NCBI RefSeq assembly: GCF_003254395.2
Contig: NC_037638.1
Span: 1,679,001 to 1,743,000, forward strand
Reading direction: 5' to 3'
From: Apis mellifera
Taxonomy: Eukaryota > Arthropoda > Insecta > Hymenoptera > Apidae
DNA length: 64,000 nucleotides
Below the pieces are notes generated by a model that worked only from the letters and a program-made list of their open reading frames with translations, did not search any database and was not told where the DNA came from. Of the stretch, positions 10,701 to 21,840 are shown piece after piece. Every line of letters begins with the position of its first letter. The first letter of the stretch is position 1. The translations under genes and the position numbers were made by a program.

Positions 10701-13700
10701 CTAAAATTCTAGTTATGAGCCTTGACCAAAAACCACTAGGAAAATAAGACATTAAAAGTAATCGCGTAACAGAACAATCTGGTTGTGATCTAGATGTCAA
10801 TACACATTCTGTATTCGATTTATCTCCAGAAGAATTTTGAAATGTTATCATTGGAGATGTAATTTTTTTAGAACGTATATGCCAACCTCGTGTTTTTACA
10901 GGAATTTTGATTATTTGATTATTTCTTAAAATATCCTCTTCAGTTGGCAATAAAGAGGGAATTAACAAAGTGCGATAGTCCCAAGTTAATGCAACTTCGA
11001 ACTTATTTAATAAGCTAACGATATATCCTTGCGTATCTATAGATGATATAGTAGAAGATTTAAATACATGTTGAATATCATCTAATTTCATTATACCACA
11101 TCTGGCAAAAGGATTAATTTCACGTATTGTTACTACGTGTGCTAACATGTCACAAAGCCATTGTGGATCGAGAAAATATAAATCTTTCAAAGTAGCATCG
11201 TCATAATGTAAAATAATACCATTTTCATGGAGAAAAAGCGTCGCTTGATGTAATTCAGCAGGATCTCTAAATGATCTATGCAATTTTTGAAGCTCGTTAT
11301 TTACTGCCGTATAATACTGATCAGCTTTCAAAACTGGATCCGTACCTGATAATTTCCTATCATGTGCAAGCTGTATCACCACGTCTTCCAAGGCAAGATA
11401 ACTGGCAGGAACTTTTTGTTCGAGTAATAATTCTTTGCTTCCAGGTGATCTTAAACTAAATACAACATCGTATATTAAATTACACAGCATTTTTATATTA
11501 TGCTTCGTTTTACAGCTCACTTCGATAGTCTCCATCACTTTTGGCAAGCCACATTTTTCAGCATCAACTACATTTATAAATTTATCACGAATATATTGTT
11601 GCAAAGCCTCGCTATGTTCGTATGATATATCATAATGAGTGCCAACGATAATTACAGGCGAGTTGGGAGCTCTGCTTTGTATATTTACCAACCACTGAAA
11701 TATTTCTGATACACCTTTAAAACCATCTGTGATTCTCCATACAACTAAATATAAACTCCGCTTAGACAAAAAATATTGATGCGTTGCATAATACTCTCTT
11801 TGCCCACCAAAATCCCACGTTCTAAAATAAACCGGACCATGAGATGACTGCCCTCTCACTTTTTTCTCGTAAATCCAATCCCCAATATCGACTCCAACAG
11901 TGGATATTGTTGTCCCTCTAGCAGTCTTTGCATTAATGTTTTTATTCCCCATTCTTTTCGCCCAATGTTCTGTAGCTTTTTTTTTATTTGGAACCTCACC
12001 TTCTTGTCTCAATTGTTCCAACAAGCTAGTCTTACCGATACCTTGAATCCCTACGATCATTAATTTCATACGTGCATACGATTTGGCATCCTCCAAGATT
12101 GATTTTAAATATCCAATCACGTCCATCGTTTTATATTTTTTCGATTCAATCATAGTTTTCAAAGGTTCTTGCAGTTTACAACCTTGAGTGTTTAAATTCC
12201 ACAAACGAGAAAGTAATCCCATTTGTGGTGGCAATTCGACGATGTCCGGATTACCGCTTATATTCAGAACAGATAGATTATTAAGCTCATAAATATTTTG
12301 TGGAATCTCTTTCAACTTGTTGTTACTGACATCAAGCATGCTGACATTAGGGAACAGAAGGTACAATTTTGAACCGGAATAATTAGTTTTTGTATCCCTA
12401 TCTATATTCTCCTCTTCTAGATTTGGCATTTCTCCATCATCGACCGACGTCAATTGTATTCTGTTCAATAAATTATTGGCAAGAATTAACGTTCTTAAAT
12501 TTTCTAAACGCAGATGGCGCCTATGCGTGCAAACCGACATGAGAACCACGTCGCGCAAGGACGTAGCTGTTTGCCTGTTGCTGCCGGGAACGATTGGAGA
12601 TTGCACGTTCGTTGTAGGGCAATAACACGCAGTGTTTGCTTGTTCCATCAAATCGGCACCGTCCACTTGTGGCAAACTGGGCCATCGAGAGATCTGATTA
12701 TTGGATAAATCTAATTGTTTCAAACTTGCCGGATACGACGTTATGTGACTCATTGATCGAAGAGAATTATAAGCCATGTTTAATCTCACTAGATTAACAG
12801 CTAAGCATGGCAAAGCTACCGGGATGCTGTTGAACAAATTATGGGCCAAATTCAAGGACGTGAGCACTGATCTTGCCCCACCTTCGTTATCATCCGAAAC
12901 TTTTTCCGATACTTGAACGGATTTGGTCCAGACGTGGGGCCGATCCATCTCTATGATTTGTGCATTTGCTATTTTGGTAAATGATTCAAATTCTAAAGAA
13001 TCTTCGCGAGAAATGGCCAATTGCGATGCTAAACTTCGACTGCTAGGACTGTTGTTCAAACAATCTTCTCGTTGTGTTTTTCGTGAAATATTTTGAGAAA
13101 CTTGACTCGGTAAATCTTTCAACAGATTGAAGGAAACGTTCAACTCTTTTAATTTTGGGGCTCGCCACAAATTATCCGGAAGACACTGCAATTTATTGTT
13201 TGAGACATCCATAATCTCCAACGTGGGTAAGCTCATTATGAATTCCGGCAATTGCTCCAATCGATTGTCTTGAAGATACATCTCTTCTAAAACTGGACAC
13301 AATTTATCCTTAGAACTTTTTGGCTCGGCTGTAAGAGTATCTATTTTATTTTGAGCCATGTTAAGATACCGTAGGCTTTGTAAATAAAATACAATGGATG
13401 GTACAGAAGTGATTGAATTATGAGAAATATCTATCCTCGTGATAGCATACAACACCAAATCGTTATTTTTGGCGCTCAACTTTTTATTTACGTGTAACAC
13501 GGCATCTGTTAACCATTGAGCCCGTATTTGTGAGAGATGACATTGTTGATTATGCCAATTTATCATTGTCGGTGTATTTGGAAATAGCGTCGAATATGTG
13601 ACATTGCCAAATGAGGATAATGCAGAAAAGTGAGATGTTTGAGTGCATTCGGTCATAGCTTTTTTATTGATTTTGTATTCCGAGTCAGGATAAGCTTTTA

Positions 13701-15159
13701 TAGACAATAATTTTGCCGTGAGAGCTTCGTCACGGTTTTGTGCAGCAATTTTGATAGCTTTGCATGTATTGTCCACGGCACCGTGTTTCAGTAATAGATC
13801 TGCAATTTTGATGTCACGTTGTTGACAAGCTATAATTAACGCGCTGGAGTAATTATTTTCCGGATCGTTCTGATCGTAAGGAACTTTCACAGGCAAATTA
13901 GGATCAGCACCTGCCAATAATAAAGCGCCAACTACTTCTGTATGCTTGCCTTTCACCGCTGCATGTAAAGAAGTTTCAGTGGAATTATTGCAATACAAAT
14001 CTAAATTTAATGGGCATATCATATTGTCGTCCTTTTTATCGAATGCTTTGCTTCTAAAATTCAAACTGGACATCAATCTTTGTATCCCACTTGAAATTTT
14101 TCTTTTCGACATGGGAAGTGGCTGCGCCACCCCCATATCTTCCTCTTTAATTTTTCTCGCTTTTACTTTATAATTCAGCAATAACTCTACGATTTTAATA
14201 TTCCCAAGCATACTAGATATGTAAAGAATATTTTGTCCTGTTACATCTTGAGAATTGATATCGAATGGCATCTCGTATTCAAATTCACCGGACGAGTCTT
14301 TGTAACGTTGATACGTATTTTGTGGATATTCGAATTTTAATAACAAATCAATAACTAAATGATGGCCGTTTATAGCCGCTACGTGAATCGGTAACCATTT
14401 TTCAACGGTTAAAGATTGTACTTGTTTAGGAAAATGTCGAAGAAGCAATTCTACTATTTCTACTTTACCATTGTAACAGGCTATATATAATGGACAGTAT
14501 TTGGTAACAGGATGCACTCTACAATCTGCACTATGTTCTAAAAGCAAACGAACTATATCCTTGTGACCCATCTCACTGGCTATAAAAAGTAAAGTATTTG
14601 CGCCATTCGGTGCCATATTGATAATGCAATCTAAATCCGACATATGATTTTGAATGATATTTTTAGCTGCCACAAAATCTCCTTGGATACATATTGCACG
14701 CAAAGAAGCATGTACAGCAAGTTTTGCCAATTCATATTTTTCAGCTGCTGATTTAAGCAAATTTATACAAACATCTTGCTTAGCTTCTTCAGCCACATCT
14801 AATGGTCTCTCACCGTTATTGTCTTGAATCATTAGACTAGCATTGAATTTTAAAAGTTTTTCAATATTGGAACTATGACCGTGTTCTGCACAAATGTGTA
14901 ATGGTGTTCGATAATGACCTCTGGGTCCACATGGTATATTTGGATTTGCTCCAGCAAAAAGTAGTACATCTAAACATCTTGAATTTTCAGTAATAGCTGC
15001 AGCATGTAATGGTGTCCTACCCCATGAATCTTGACTATTTATATATTGTGCATGCTCTCCTCTTAAAAGATCTTCTAATAATTCTGCATTATCCCATAGA
15101 GCAGCTTGATGTAACAAACGACCAGGAAAATCTTCATCAATAGGAGTATAATCTTCCAT
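7777..15159 (-). CDS. Lrrk: Leucine-rich repeat kinase (LRRK, ROCO family)
   Basis: A 2460-residue ROCO protein with GTPase and kinase activities expected; family members act in membrane trafficking, the endolysosome and the cytoskeleton. Domains in order: ankyrin repeats (about 8-490, e.g. WGRTPLHAAAITE), leucine-rich repeats (about 570-1010), Roc GTPase (about 1030-1235) with P-loop GIQGIGKT at 1037-1044, DFGGQ at 1116-1120 and THYD near 1173, COR (about 1240-1640), an acidic/Ser-rich linker (about 1665-1720), kinase (about 1788-2075), and a WD40-like C-terminal region (about 2085-2445). Kinase residues are intact: glycine loop GRGAFG, VAIK Lys1821, YRDLKSEN with Asp1942, DYG at 1971-1973 (the LRRK variant of DFG), and APE. 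Ankyrin repeats without long armadillo repeats fit the LRRK1/invertebrate Lrrk clade; Drosophila Lrrk is similar in length. The coding region is a single uninterrupted frame. A probable 5'UTR acceptor lies 7 nt upstream of the ATG. Confidence 0.97.
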   Translation of the reverse strand: MEDYTPIDEDFPGRLLHQAALWDNAELLEDLLRGEHAQYINSQDSWGRTPLHAAAITENSRCLDVLLFAGANPNIPCGPRGHYRTPLHICAEHGHSSNIEKLLKFNASLMIQDNNGERPLDVAEEAKQDVCINLLKSAAEKYELAKLAVHASLRAICIQGDFVAAKNIIQNHMSDLDCIINMAPNGANTLLFIASEMGHKDIVRLLLEHSADCRVHPVTKYCPLYIACYNGKVEIVELLLRHFPKQVQSLTVEKWLPIHVAAINGHHLVIDLLLKFEYPQNTYQRYKDSSGEFEYEMPFDINSQDVTGQNILYISSMLGNIKIVELLLNYKVKARKIKEEDMGVAQPLPMSKRKISSGIQRLMSSLNFRSKAFDKKDDNMICPLNLDLYCNNSTETSLHAAVKGKHTEVVGALLLAGADPNLPVKVPYDQNDPENNYSSALIIACQQRDIKIADLLLKHGAVDNTCKAIKIAAQNRDEALTAKLLSIKAYPDSEYKINKKAMTECTQTSHFSALSSFGNVTYSTLFPNTPTMINWHNQQCHLSQIRAQWLTDAVLHVNKKLSAKNNDLVLYAITRIDISHNSITSVPSIVFYLQSLRYLNMAQNKIDTLTAEPKSSKDKLCPVLEEMYLQDNRLEQLPEFIMSLPTLEIMDVSNNKLQCLPDNLWRAPKLKELNVSFNLLKDLPSQVSQNISRKTQREDCLNNSPSSRSLASQLAISREDSLEFESFTKIANAQIIEMDRPHVWTKSVQVSEKVSDDNEGGARSVLTSLNLAHNLFNSIPVALPCLAVNLVRLNMAYNSLRSMSHITSYPASLKQLDLSNNQISRWPSLPQVDGADLMEQANTACYCPTTNVQSPIVPGSNRQTATSLRDVVLMSVCTHRRHLRLENLRTLILANNLLNRIQLTSVDDGEMPNLEEENIDRDTKTNYSGSKLYLLFPNVSMLDVSNNKLKEIPQNIYELNNLSVLNISGNPDIVELPPQMGLLSRLWNLNTQGCKLQEPLKTMIESKKYKTMDVIGYLKSILEDAKSYARMKLMIVGIQGIGKTSLLEQLRQEGEVPNKKKATEHWAKRMGNKNINAKTARGTTISTVGVDIGDWIYEKKVRGQSSHGPVYFRTWDFGGQREYYATHQYFLSKRSLYLVVWRITDGFKGVSEIFQWLVNIQSRAPNSPVIIVGTHYDISYEHSEALQQYIRDKFINVVDAEKCGLPKVMETIEVSCKTKHNIKMLCNLIYDVVFSLRSPGSKELLLEQKVPASYLALEDVVIQLAHDRKLSGTDPVLKADQYYTAVNNELQKLHRSFRDPAELHQATLFLHENGIILHYDDATLKDLYFLDPQWLCDMLAHVVTIREINPFARCGIMKLDDIQHVFKSSTISSIDTQGYIVSLLNKFEVALTWDYRTLLIPSLLPTEEDILRNNQIIKIPVKTRGWHIRSKKITSPMITFQNSSGDKSNTECVLTSRSQPDCSVTRLLLMSYFPSGFWSRLITRILADDAIVEIVMSFLAPFKDFVDDNIFTSLLDTQAEWILWQTGIELKYSNITLLRLKEVNYNLKNSPYDYRQFKFKLKQDGIWCTVDLKNSAILEIWFPVDTLVIKQPIMSDSAEEEPMGYQAIVVEPRPESMPQLLALIVDHIDILLEDWYPTLGTRFVHTSEGKLLVTRLIPCPRCLLNNGENENEISDNDRLTEDIQKYYINKERQSQDSYKSDGDSGVGYDSLTSSRMPSLEGHPDIIKQNSHSEGILAYSWMVEECILSAYSNKPISCPKHSDIPLSHVAPDIIFMDLGSKHLIKSEDIKLGKLLGRGAFGFVFKGVCRLPGTYQKIDVAIKMLQPVPPGPNSKQSAVLAYKAAQSKWDRDPLQYACKAYCTARQELNILLTLRHTNIVPLIGIVVSPLALVLDLAPEGALDNVLKNYRRSGAKLDPYTLQAIILQVAKAVEYLHQQHVIYRDLKSENVLVWQMPLPFQDYPEHPVHVKVADYGISRLTLPTGAKGFGGTEGFMAPEIIKYNGEEEYTEKVDSFSFGMFIYELITLRQPFEGHEAVKECILEGGRPPLTYRETFHPCYALDLMVICWAQNPKDRPTASQIVSIASAPEFTHLIDVILLTERTQVTAITMTNRTIEENLNGDEIWFGHNNGEVDMLLGTQKGWLQHVRIETPIIPYAMCGVDGYIWIGDDIGQVHVYLGSNFGCVASYNLEPDHSIESKIVGLIYLEQIKHFAVALHSGKTFLLSNSFTQMKKMEITTDIQDNVKTYSLAAVYKKKRILELWIGQSFGKVSIYVLRDNNLIDTAQVSHVTGEAAIKNLFATHLLSAENSVLSYTYPGCIVYQWDVDTRQIINKLDMSKLVPCSESLKSISIEENLSTEKCQVTALETCRNQLYIGTTWGCIVVAECNSLRPITVFRPFEGKVCQIISFKSTDEKKLVLATVGQGYRSLISRYTDFLIDSLDAEDLKHSMYALLWRSEHWSAA

Positions 15160-15165
15160 GATTAT

Positions 15166-15169
15166 ACTG
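15166..15169 (-). other. Probable splice acceptor of a LRRK 5'UTR intron
   Basis: On the minus strand the sequence just upstream of the start reads TATAGTTTACAG|TATAATCATGG, an acceptor-like site 7 nt before the LRRK ATG. A possible partner donor, TATGTAAGTTTTT, lies near 15710. This is inferred from motifs only; the 5'UTR exon has not been shown. Confidence 0.35.
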
Positions 15170-16468
15170 TAAACTATAAATATTTACATTTTATATTGTT
15201 ATATTAATATTTTTTACAATATTTTTCTACGTAATAAAAATATTATTTTGTACTTACTAATTATATCTTGAATATAAATATCTTGATTACATGATTATAA
15301 ATTCATTTGATCAGTTATATAGTCATATTGTTGATACACTCTTCTTTTATGATATTTTACATAATATGATTTTTTATTTTCAATTTGATCAAATTTGAAT
15401 GTTTTTAATTCAATACAATTTAAAATATAAAAAATTTTATCATTCTTTATAAATTTCAGATCCACTGTGTTCAAAGTGGAAGTTAGATACTTGAAATTGT
15501 TTATATACATTTGTAAAATTTCGATTATTATTTTAGTTATTTTTATATTAAAAATTATATATATATATATTTTTTTGAATAGAATTTTTGACTTTAATGT
15601 AATTTTAATAAGATTGTTCTTTTCATTATAAAATTTCTTTTCATTATAAAAGAATAATCTTTTGTAATTTGTGATTTAAAATTCAATGCATAAGTAGAAA
15701 AACTTACATACATATACATCAAAACACATATCAATCGGAGCACGATTGAATATGTTACAAAAATCATGTTCGATCGATATTTTTTAATTTTTCATTATTC
15801 ACTGTACACATATAATTTTTCTCCATGTTTTTTATGTATCTTTTTTGCACTGACAATTACAATAACAATTCGTTTAATATGAAACGAAAAACCAGTGCGA
15901 TACTAAACATAACTCTTAATAATCGCCATTTTGCCAGTTCTCTTTATCGACTGTACACATCTTTAGCTATAATTTTATACATGAATAATATCGGATCGAT
16001 TTAAATAAATAGCATTAGCAAAAACGAAATATAGAATAGATCTATTAACTTATAAAACTTCGCATTACACAAACTGAAATACCGATCGTGTAAAAAGAAT
16101 CTTTTATGAATTAAAGAAATGAATTTAGTATAGAGTATAATCAATCTAACTGTTAAACTTTGTAAAGTTAGTAGTGGTAAAAAATGTTTTCTATTGCACC
16201 AATACATCAAAATTTTATATTGTATATTGTATTGTGTGATCGACAATGAGACTAGTGAACTGTCGACACAATTTGCCGTGTCAGATTAAAAATCACGAAT
16301 CATTCACGATTAAAAAATGATTCTCGTATTTCTTACTAAAGTATAATAAGAAAATTATTAATAGATTTAATAATATGAAATGATAATGAATTCAAATTTT
16401 ATTTTAATCCCGTATTATAATGCAATTTTGAACAATATTAAATTTATAATAAAAGAATATTCATATAT

Positions 16469-16500
<32 letters not shown>

Positions 16501-17737
16501 AGTTTCAGAAAAACATAGTATTTCACGAATAATGATTCAAATTTTATCATGATATGGATATATATATATGATATATATTATAAGTGATATATATTAGAAT
16601 TATCTAAATATGTACAAAAATTGTGTTCTATTTTGAATTATTTTTATTTTTTCCATAAATAAGAAATATATTTATATACTTATTTTAAATTTTTGTTCAA
16701 ATTTGTTCGTTTTGCATTTATTTTTCATTTCATATTAATTCTAATAAGATTTATATGTAAAATAATATTAATCGTAAAAATATTTTAAAAAATACAATGA
16801 AATTTTTGTAAATTTATAAAATGTTTTTTTGAATTTTTTTAAAGAAAAAATTTTTTAAAAATAATAGATTCAAAAATAATTATAATTATTTACAATAATT
16901 ATAAAATTGAATGATAGATTTATATTATATCTTGTCTGTAAAATTGTTTGTAGTATCTTCCTCATAATATAATTACTGATCTTTCTCTTCATTTGATTAT
17001 TATAATGCCATATTATTATGATATTATATTATTATTATAAAAACATTTTATTTAGACTTAACCATAAATAAAGTAAACAATTTTTTTGATTAATTATTTT
17101 AAATATTATAATAAACTATATAATTCTGATATATATGTGCAAACTATAATTTCTTTTTTTATAGTAACATATATTTTAATTTAAAGATAAAAAATATTGT
17201 AATAAATATTTATATATATATATAAATTTATTTATTTATGTTAGAAGATTATAATATAATAAATATTTTTAAAAATTTTAATATATTTGCTAAGAATATA
17301 TTGTAAAAAAATTATCAAAAAATAACAAATTTTCATTATAATATATAATATATAAATATTATTTAATGTTACATTTATCTTAAAAAATTCATGAAAAATC
17401 TAATTTTTCTTTATTTAATTTTAATACAAAAATTTTAATTATTAATTATAAATGTAAATAGACCTTGATCTCAATATCATATGTATTATAACCAATAAAT
17501 TTTTATGTGCATATCTTGTCAAGTATTCAAGATTTTTCTATTTGAATATATATTCATGATAATAAAATATATATAGTTAAAAATTTTTAAATCAATATAT
17601 GTACATAAAAGAGATATATGTGTATTGTGCTTTAATGGATGTATTAAGATTATATATATATATATTATATAAAGATTTTTTAATTAAAAAATTAGAAAAT
17701 TCTTACATTACAAATTGATAATAAACATTTTAATGTT
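15170..17737. other. Upstream region of LRRK and 3' flank of Nup85
   Basis: About 2.6 kb without a protein gene. The part from 15.7 to 16.3 kb is less AT-rich and contains, on the minus strand, AAAATGGCG near 15925-15935, which resembles a YY1/pho-type element often found at transcription starts. It is the best place for the LRRK promoter. From 16.3 kb the sequence is extremely AT-rich, with an AT microsatellite at about 16480-16501, and shows nothing further. Confidence 0.4.
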
Positions 17738-20453
17738 TCATTTTTGACAGCCTTCAAGACTCAATGCTCGAGCTAGATTTCTAGCAACAGCTAATCGGAA
17801 GATATCAATTTCATTTTGAAATTTCGGATCATCGCCATGCGCTTCTACACATCGTAATAATTCATAACAATCATTGGAAGACAAAATTACATCTTTGGCT
17901 TCCAATAATGGAATAGCATCTGATAAAAGTATTGACCAAAAACTGAAACAAATATTTTCAAATATAGCTTTTAATTTAAATTTAAAATTTATTTATATTT
18001 AAAACTTACTATTTCGGTGTTAAATTTGAAACTAAAAGAGACACTAACAAACTTGCTGCTTCTTTAAATTCTCCAATACCATACATTTGATGAAATTCGC
18101 AATATTTTCCTAATTATAAAAAATAATAAAAGTTATAATTGATATTAAACATTCTTAAAAATTGTTTGTAATTTTAACATTTTAAAATTGATTTACCTAA
18201 AAATGTTAGCCTATCACTAGCCATCATACAAAAACCTAAATTTTCTAATAAATCACGACAATCCAATTTTCCATATTCTACATAACGTTTCAAAAACTGA
18301 TCTGCAATGTATGTTATAAAAATATTATCTTGAGCTTTTAAAGCCCATGCAAGTGCATTTCCTAATCTTCCTTGTTTCATAGATTTTAATCCTTGAATTT
18401 TGCAAATACTAGTAACTAAAAAAAAAAATTTTTTTTTAAATAACCAATATATACATATTTTATGTTACACTAATATTTTAAAAAATAAGACTAACCTATA
18501 TGATTCATTTTATTATCTCGTGCTATGTCTAAAATCTTATTTACTCTTGCTTCTGACCCCATTGGTAATGATTGTAACAATATCTCTAGTCTAGCTAAGC
18601 CTTGAGTAGGACAATGTATTAAATAACTTGCACCACATTGCCACAAAGAATGATGTCCCATTAATGTGTTACCATATTCCAATATAAGAGATTCATGAAG
18701 CTGATTACTGACTCTATAAAAAAAATAAAATTTATTTTATGAATATTTGTTAAATATAATATAAATTATAATAACTTACTCTATTTGATCTTCATCTAAT
18801 ATTTTAAGTTTTCCACAAATATATAATAAATCTACCAAATGAGCAGCAAACCATCCATTATCCCCCATATATTGTATTTCTTTAATAACAAGATGTAAGT
18901 TACTTTCCATCAAAGCACGTATAGCATTATCAGAAGGTCTATTAGCTTGCCATCTTTTAGAAATATTATTAGCATGATGAGAAAGCTCAGGTTGTTTACA
19001 ACATGGAGAAGTATAAAATAATTTTGCTGCTAATAATTCGTACCAAGCATCTGTATATTGTGAAAATTGCCACAATATATCTTGTTCTCCTGCAATTAAC
19101 TATATTAAATGTTTTTAATAATTTTATTAAATTTATTATTTTATTGTTTTTTTAAATTTTATTATATTTATAAATGAGAGTAACTATTGAGAATTTTATT
19201 TTTAAATATATATGTATCTTAATATTATATATTATTATAAATACCTTCATAATCATTTCTAAATTAGTATCAATAACAAAAGCTTTACTATTTAAATTTG
19301 AACATAAATCTAGTTGCCAATGTTTCCAACACAAAGTAAATTCATTTATAGAATAACCACCATATACATTATATACAGGCATAGTTTTAAGAGCATTTTC
19401 TGCCATTACAAAAGCAGGATGATCTGCTTTACTATGCAATGCTAATAAAGCTCTTACTAAATCTAATTTTCCATGTAATGCACAACCTATTACAACTTCC
19501 CAATAATTTGGATATTCCAAATCAGCACCAATAGTCTTTTGAGCTAATATTTTAACTGCTATAAGTTCTCTAGATGGAAAATGAAATTTAATCCATTCTA
19601 ACAATTGTGGTAAAACTACATCACCTAAATTTAAAATATTATATATTAGAATTTTTTGATAAATTTTTGATTTTTGTACATACATTTTTTATTTTTAATA
19701 TAATTTACCTGGTATGACATCTACGTAAAGAATTTCCACCAAATGCCATACACATTCTATTTGATAAAATATGGTCAAGAAATTTTCTAGTGATTCTCTT
19801 TTTTCAGAAAGACATTTTCCACATATATCTTGCAAACTTTCTATACATGCTCTCAAGATAGATCTATATTGTTTACTGTGTTTTAAAAGTTCAAGTCTGA
19901 TATCTCCAGAAAAAGATTTAAGTTTTTTAATGGATAAAAAGACACCATTACTTTCATTTACTAGTTTACGTAATTGTGGTGAAAATAAAATTACTTCTGG
20001 TTTTAACATATGTACTGTTGAATCATATTTTTTTGAACTTTTTTCTTTTGTAACTTTAGTAGTATATATACTGATTCTACTACTATTTATCCACCTTCCA
20101 GCAATAAGATGATCTTTAGAAATATTTGGAATATCCTAGAAACAAAAAATATTTTTCTTAATATATTTTTAAAAATATAATATAAATTATATTTATTTAT
20201 TATTTAATTAAGAAATTATATCATGAATAAAATGATATAATTTAATTTAAATATATTTGTATAATAATCAGAATAAAAAATAGAATTATAAAAATATTAT
20301 TATGTCTCTCTTTTACAAAAAATATTGTTTACAAATTTATGATATGATTTTATTTTTGAAAATAATAAAAATTAAATAATATTAAAGAGAATATAGGTTA
20401 AGTATAAATTAATATATGCTTACTACAGTTGGAGGATTATCGATTTCGTCCAT
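17738..20453 (-). CDS. Nup85: Nucleoporin Nup85 (Y-complex subunit)
   Basis: Scaffold nucleoporin of the Nup107-160 (Y) complex at the nuclear pore; in the family it pairs with Seh1 through an N-terminal blade and folds as an ACE1 helical solenoid. Eight minus-strand exons were rebuilt: 20424-20453, 20135-19709, 19624-19245, 19099-18780, 18713-18496, 18415-18197, 18109-18010 and 17942-17738. All junctions are in phase and give 632 residues (human 656). Diagnostic blocks are YWEVVIGCALHGKLDLVRAL, WYELLAAKLFY, GWFAAHLVDLLY, SICKIQGLKSMKQGRLGNAL, MMASDRLTFLGKYCEFHQMY, FWSILLSDAIPLLEAKDVI, and the terminal RLAVARNLARALS. The first exon encodes only MDEIDNPPTV. For exon 4 I chose the ATATAG acceptor (19099), because the nearer GCAG would break the frame; for exon 6 the TTTTAG acceptor (18415), because it alone keeps phase and matches the conserved SICKI block. 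Confidence 0.95.
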
Positions 20454-21299
20454 ATTTGATAATATAGAAAAAGAATTTTATTTCAAATGTATTTTATTAT
20501 ATAATAATATGCACATTAATTTTTACATTCCCAGTTAACTTTATGTTAACTTATGTATTCTAGTAGATTAAATATACAGTATTATCGATAACTGTATTTG
20601 ATTGTGAAATAATCGATATATCGTAATTCTATATCATATCGATACTCGAAAGATGCTATTAATAATATCGAAATATTTTATTGAAACATACATACTCTAA
20701 TGTCGATATTAAAAAAATTTCAATTTACTTCAGAAATATAATATAAATAAAGTTTCTAATTTATAATAAATCAATCTTTATTTATTTTATCTAATAATTA
20801 ATAATTATAGCTTTTATCATTCATATTTTTCATTTTTTAAATAAGAATAAATTGGATTTTATATGAAGCTATCGTATTATTAAAATTTAACCTTCATATT
20901 CGACATTTTTATAAAAAATCAATATCTTTTCTGTTTCAAATATATAAATTTAACTTGATTTATTATTATACAAATTATTGTATTTAATTAAATTATATAT
21001 CACATGATATTAAATATACCAAATTAATCTAATATTCATTATTCAAATATCAAACGTAAATGAACATTTATATCTAATAGGCCACATTACATATTATTCA
21101 TAATCATAAATTCTATTTACAAATTAAAACATAGCAATTTTGTCAAAATGCAATTTTCAGGATAATACAATTGCAATATTATTAATATCATATTCTCGTT
21201 ATGGATTTCTTGAAAACTTCTAAAGGTATCCCATAACATTTTTCTTTTTTCTTTTGTGTAATGTGTAATCATAACAAAGCACAAGTCTGTCCTATTCAT
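20454..21299. other. Divergent intergenic region upstream of Nup85
   Basis: AT-rich DNA between the Nup85 start and a GC-rich block that probably begins a plus-strand transcript. It contains repeated ATCGATA-type palindromic words between 20580 and 20710 (for example TATCGATA and ATCGATAT). These resemble DREF/BEAF-type (TATCGATA) housekeeping promoter elements of insects and suit the Nup85 promoter. The factor assignment is inference. Confidence 0.45.
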
Positions 21300-21840
21300 G
21301 CGAAACGTTGCAGGTCGAGTTTACCATTGGTGGCCGAACATAGCCGAGGAAACACGACCCTTAACACGACTATGGGGACCAGATTCCGCACAAACAGTCT
21401 GAGCTTGCGCGGTGCTTTCGAAAGGTGTATCCTGGCTCGATCATCGGAGCCGCGGTTGGGCTTTTACTCGTCAACGAGCTTTCGTACTGGAGTGTGCGTG
21501 TCTCTAACGAGAAAGAAAAAGAAGGAAGAAAGAGAGAAGTGGATCTTGTTCGCGTCCGGCCGGGTCGCCACGTACCACTTCTACAAGTAACAGAGACGCC
21601 GCATCAAAAAATCCTAGATATAGAATCGTCTTGCACGCGAAAATGTAACGATCTCAATAGTGAGGCCAGTTGTCTGGAAAATTGGCTTAAACAGAAGAAG
21701 AGAAAGAGGTGATATCTTTTTTCCTGTGTCACACGGCTCGTGAGTGAAGCATCTTGCAGAGGGGATCCATGGCGTGAAACATCGGCACCGTTCGTTCGTT
21801 GAATTATTTCTCTACGAAAGCTGAAACTTGAGAAAAATCA
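21300..21840 (+). other. GC-rich block ending in a splice donor; candidate 5' noncoding exon
   Basis: A sharp rise in GC and CpG compared with both flanks, ending at the donor GAAAAATCAG|GTATGTGG (exon end at 21840). Overlapping short open frames exist in several phases, but none looks like a protein (low-complexity KKKKEE and RKRKR stretches, no family match), so it reads as an untranslated first exon with its promoter. It may belong to the two-membrane-segment gene at 50.8 kb, which needs an upstream exon, or to a transcript not otherwise visible here. The strand is taken from the donor. Confidence 0.4.

Noticed and set aside
21425..21712. 95-codon plus-strand frame with a hydrophobic start (GSIIGAAVGLLLVNE)
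   Set aside because: Begins with GTG, overlaps other frames in the same GC-rich block, and the rest is low-complexity charged sequence; the block fits an untranslated exon better.
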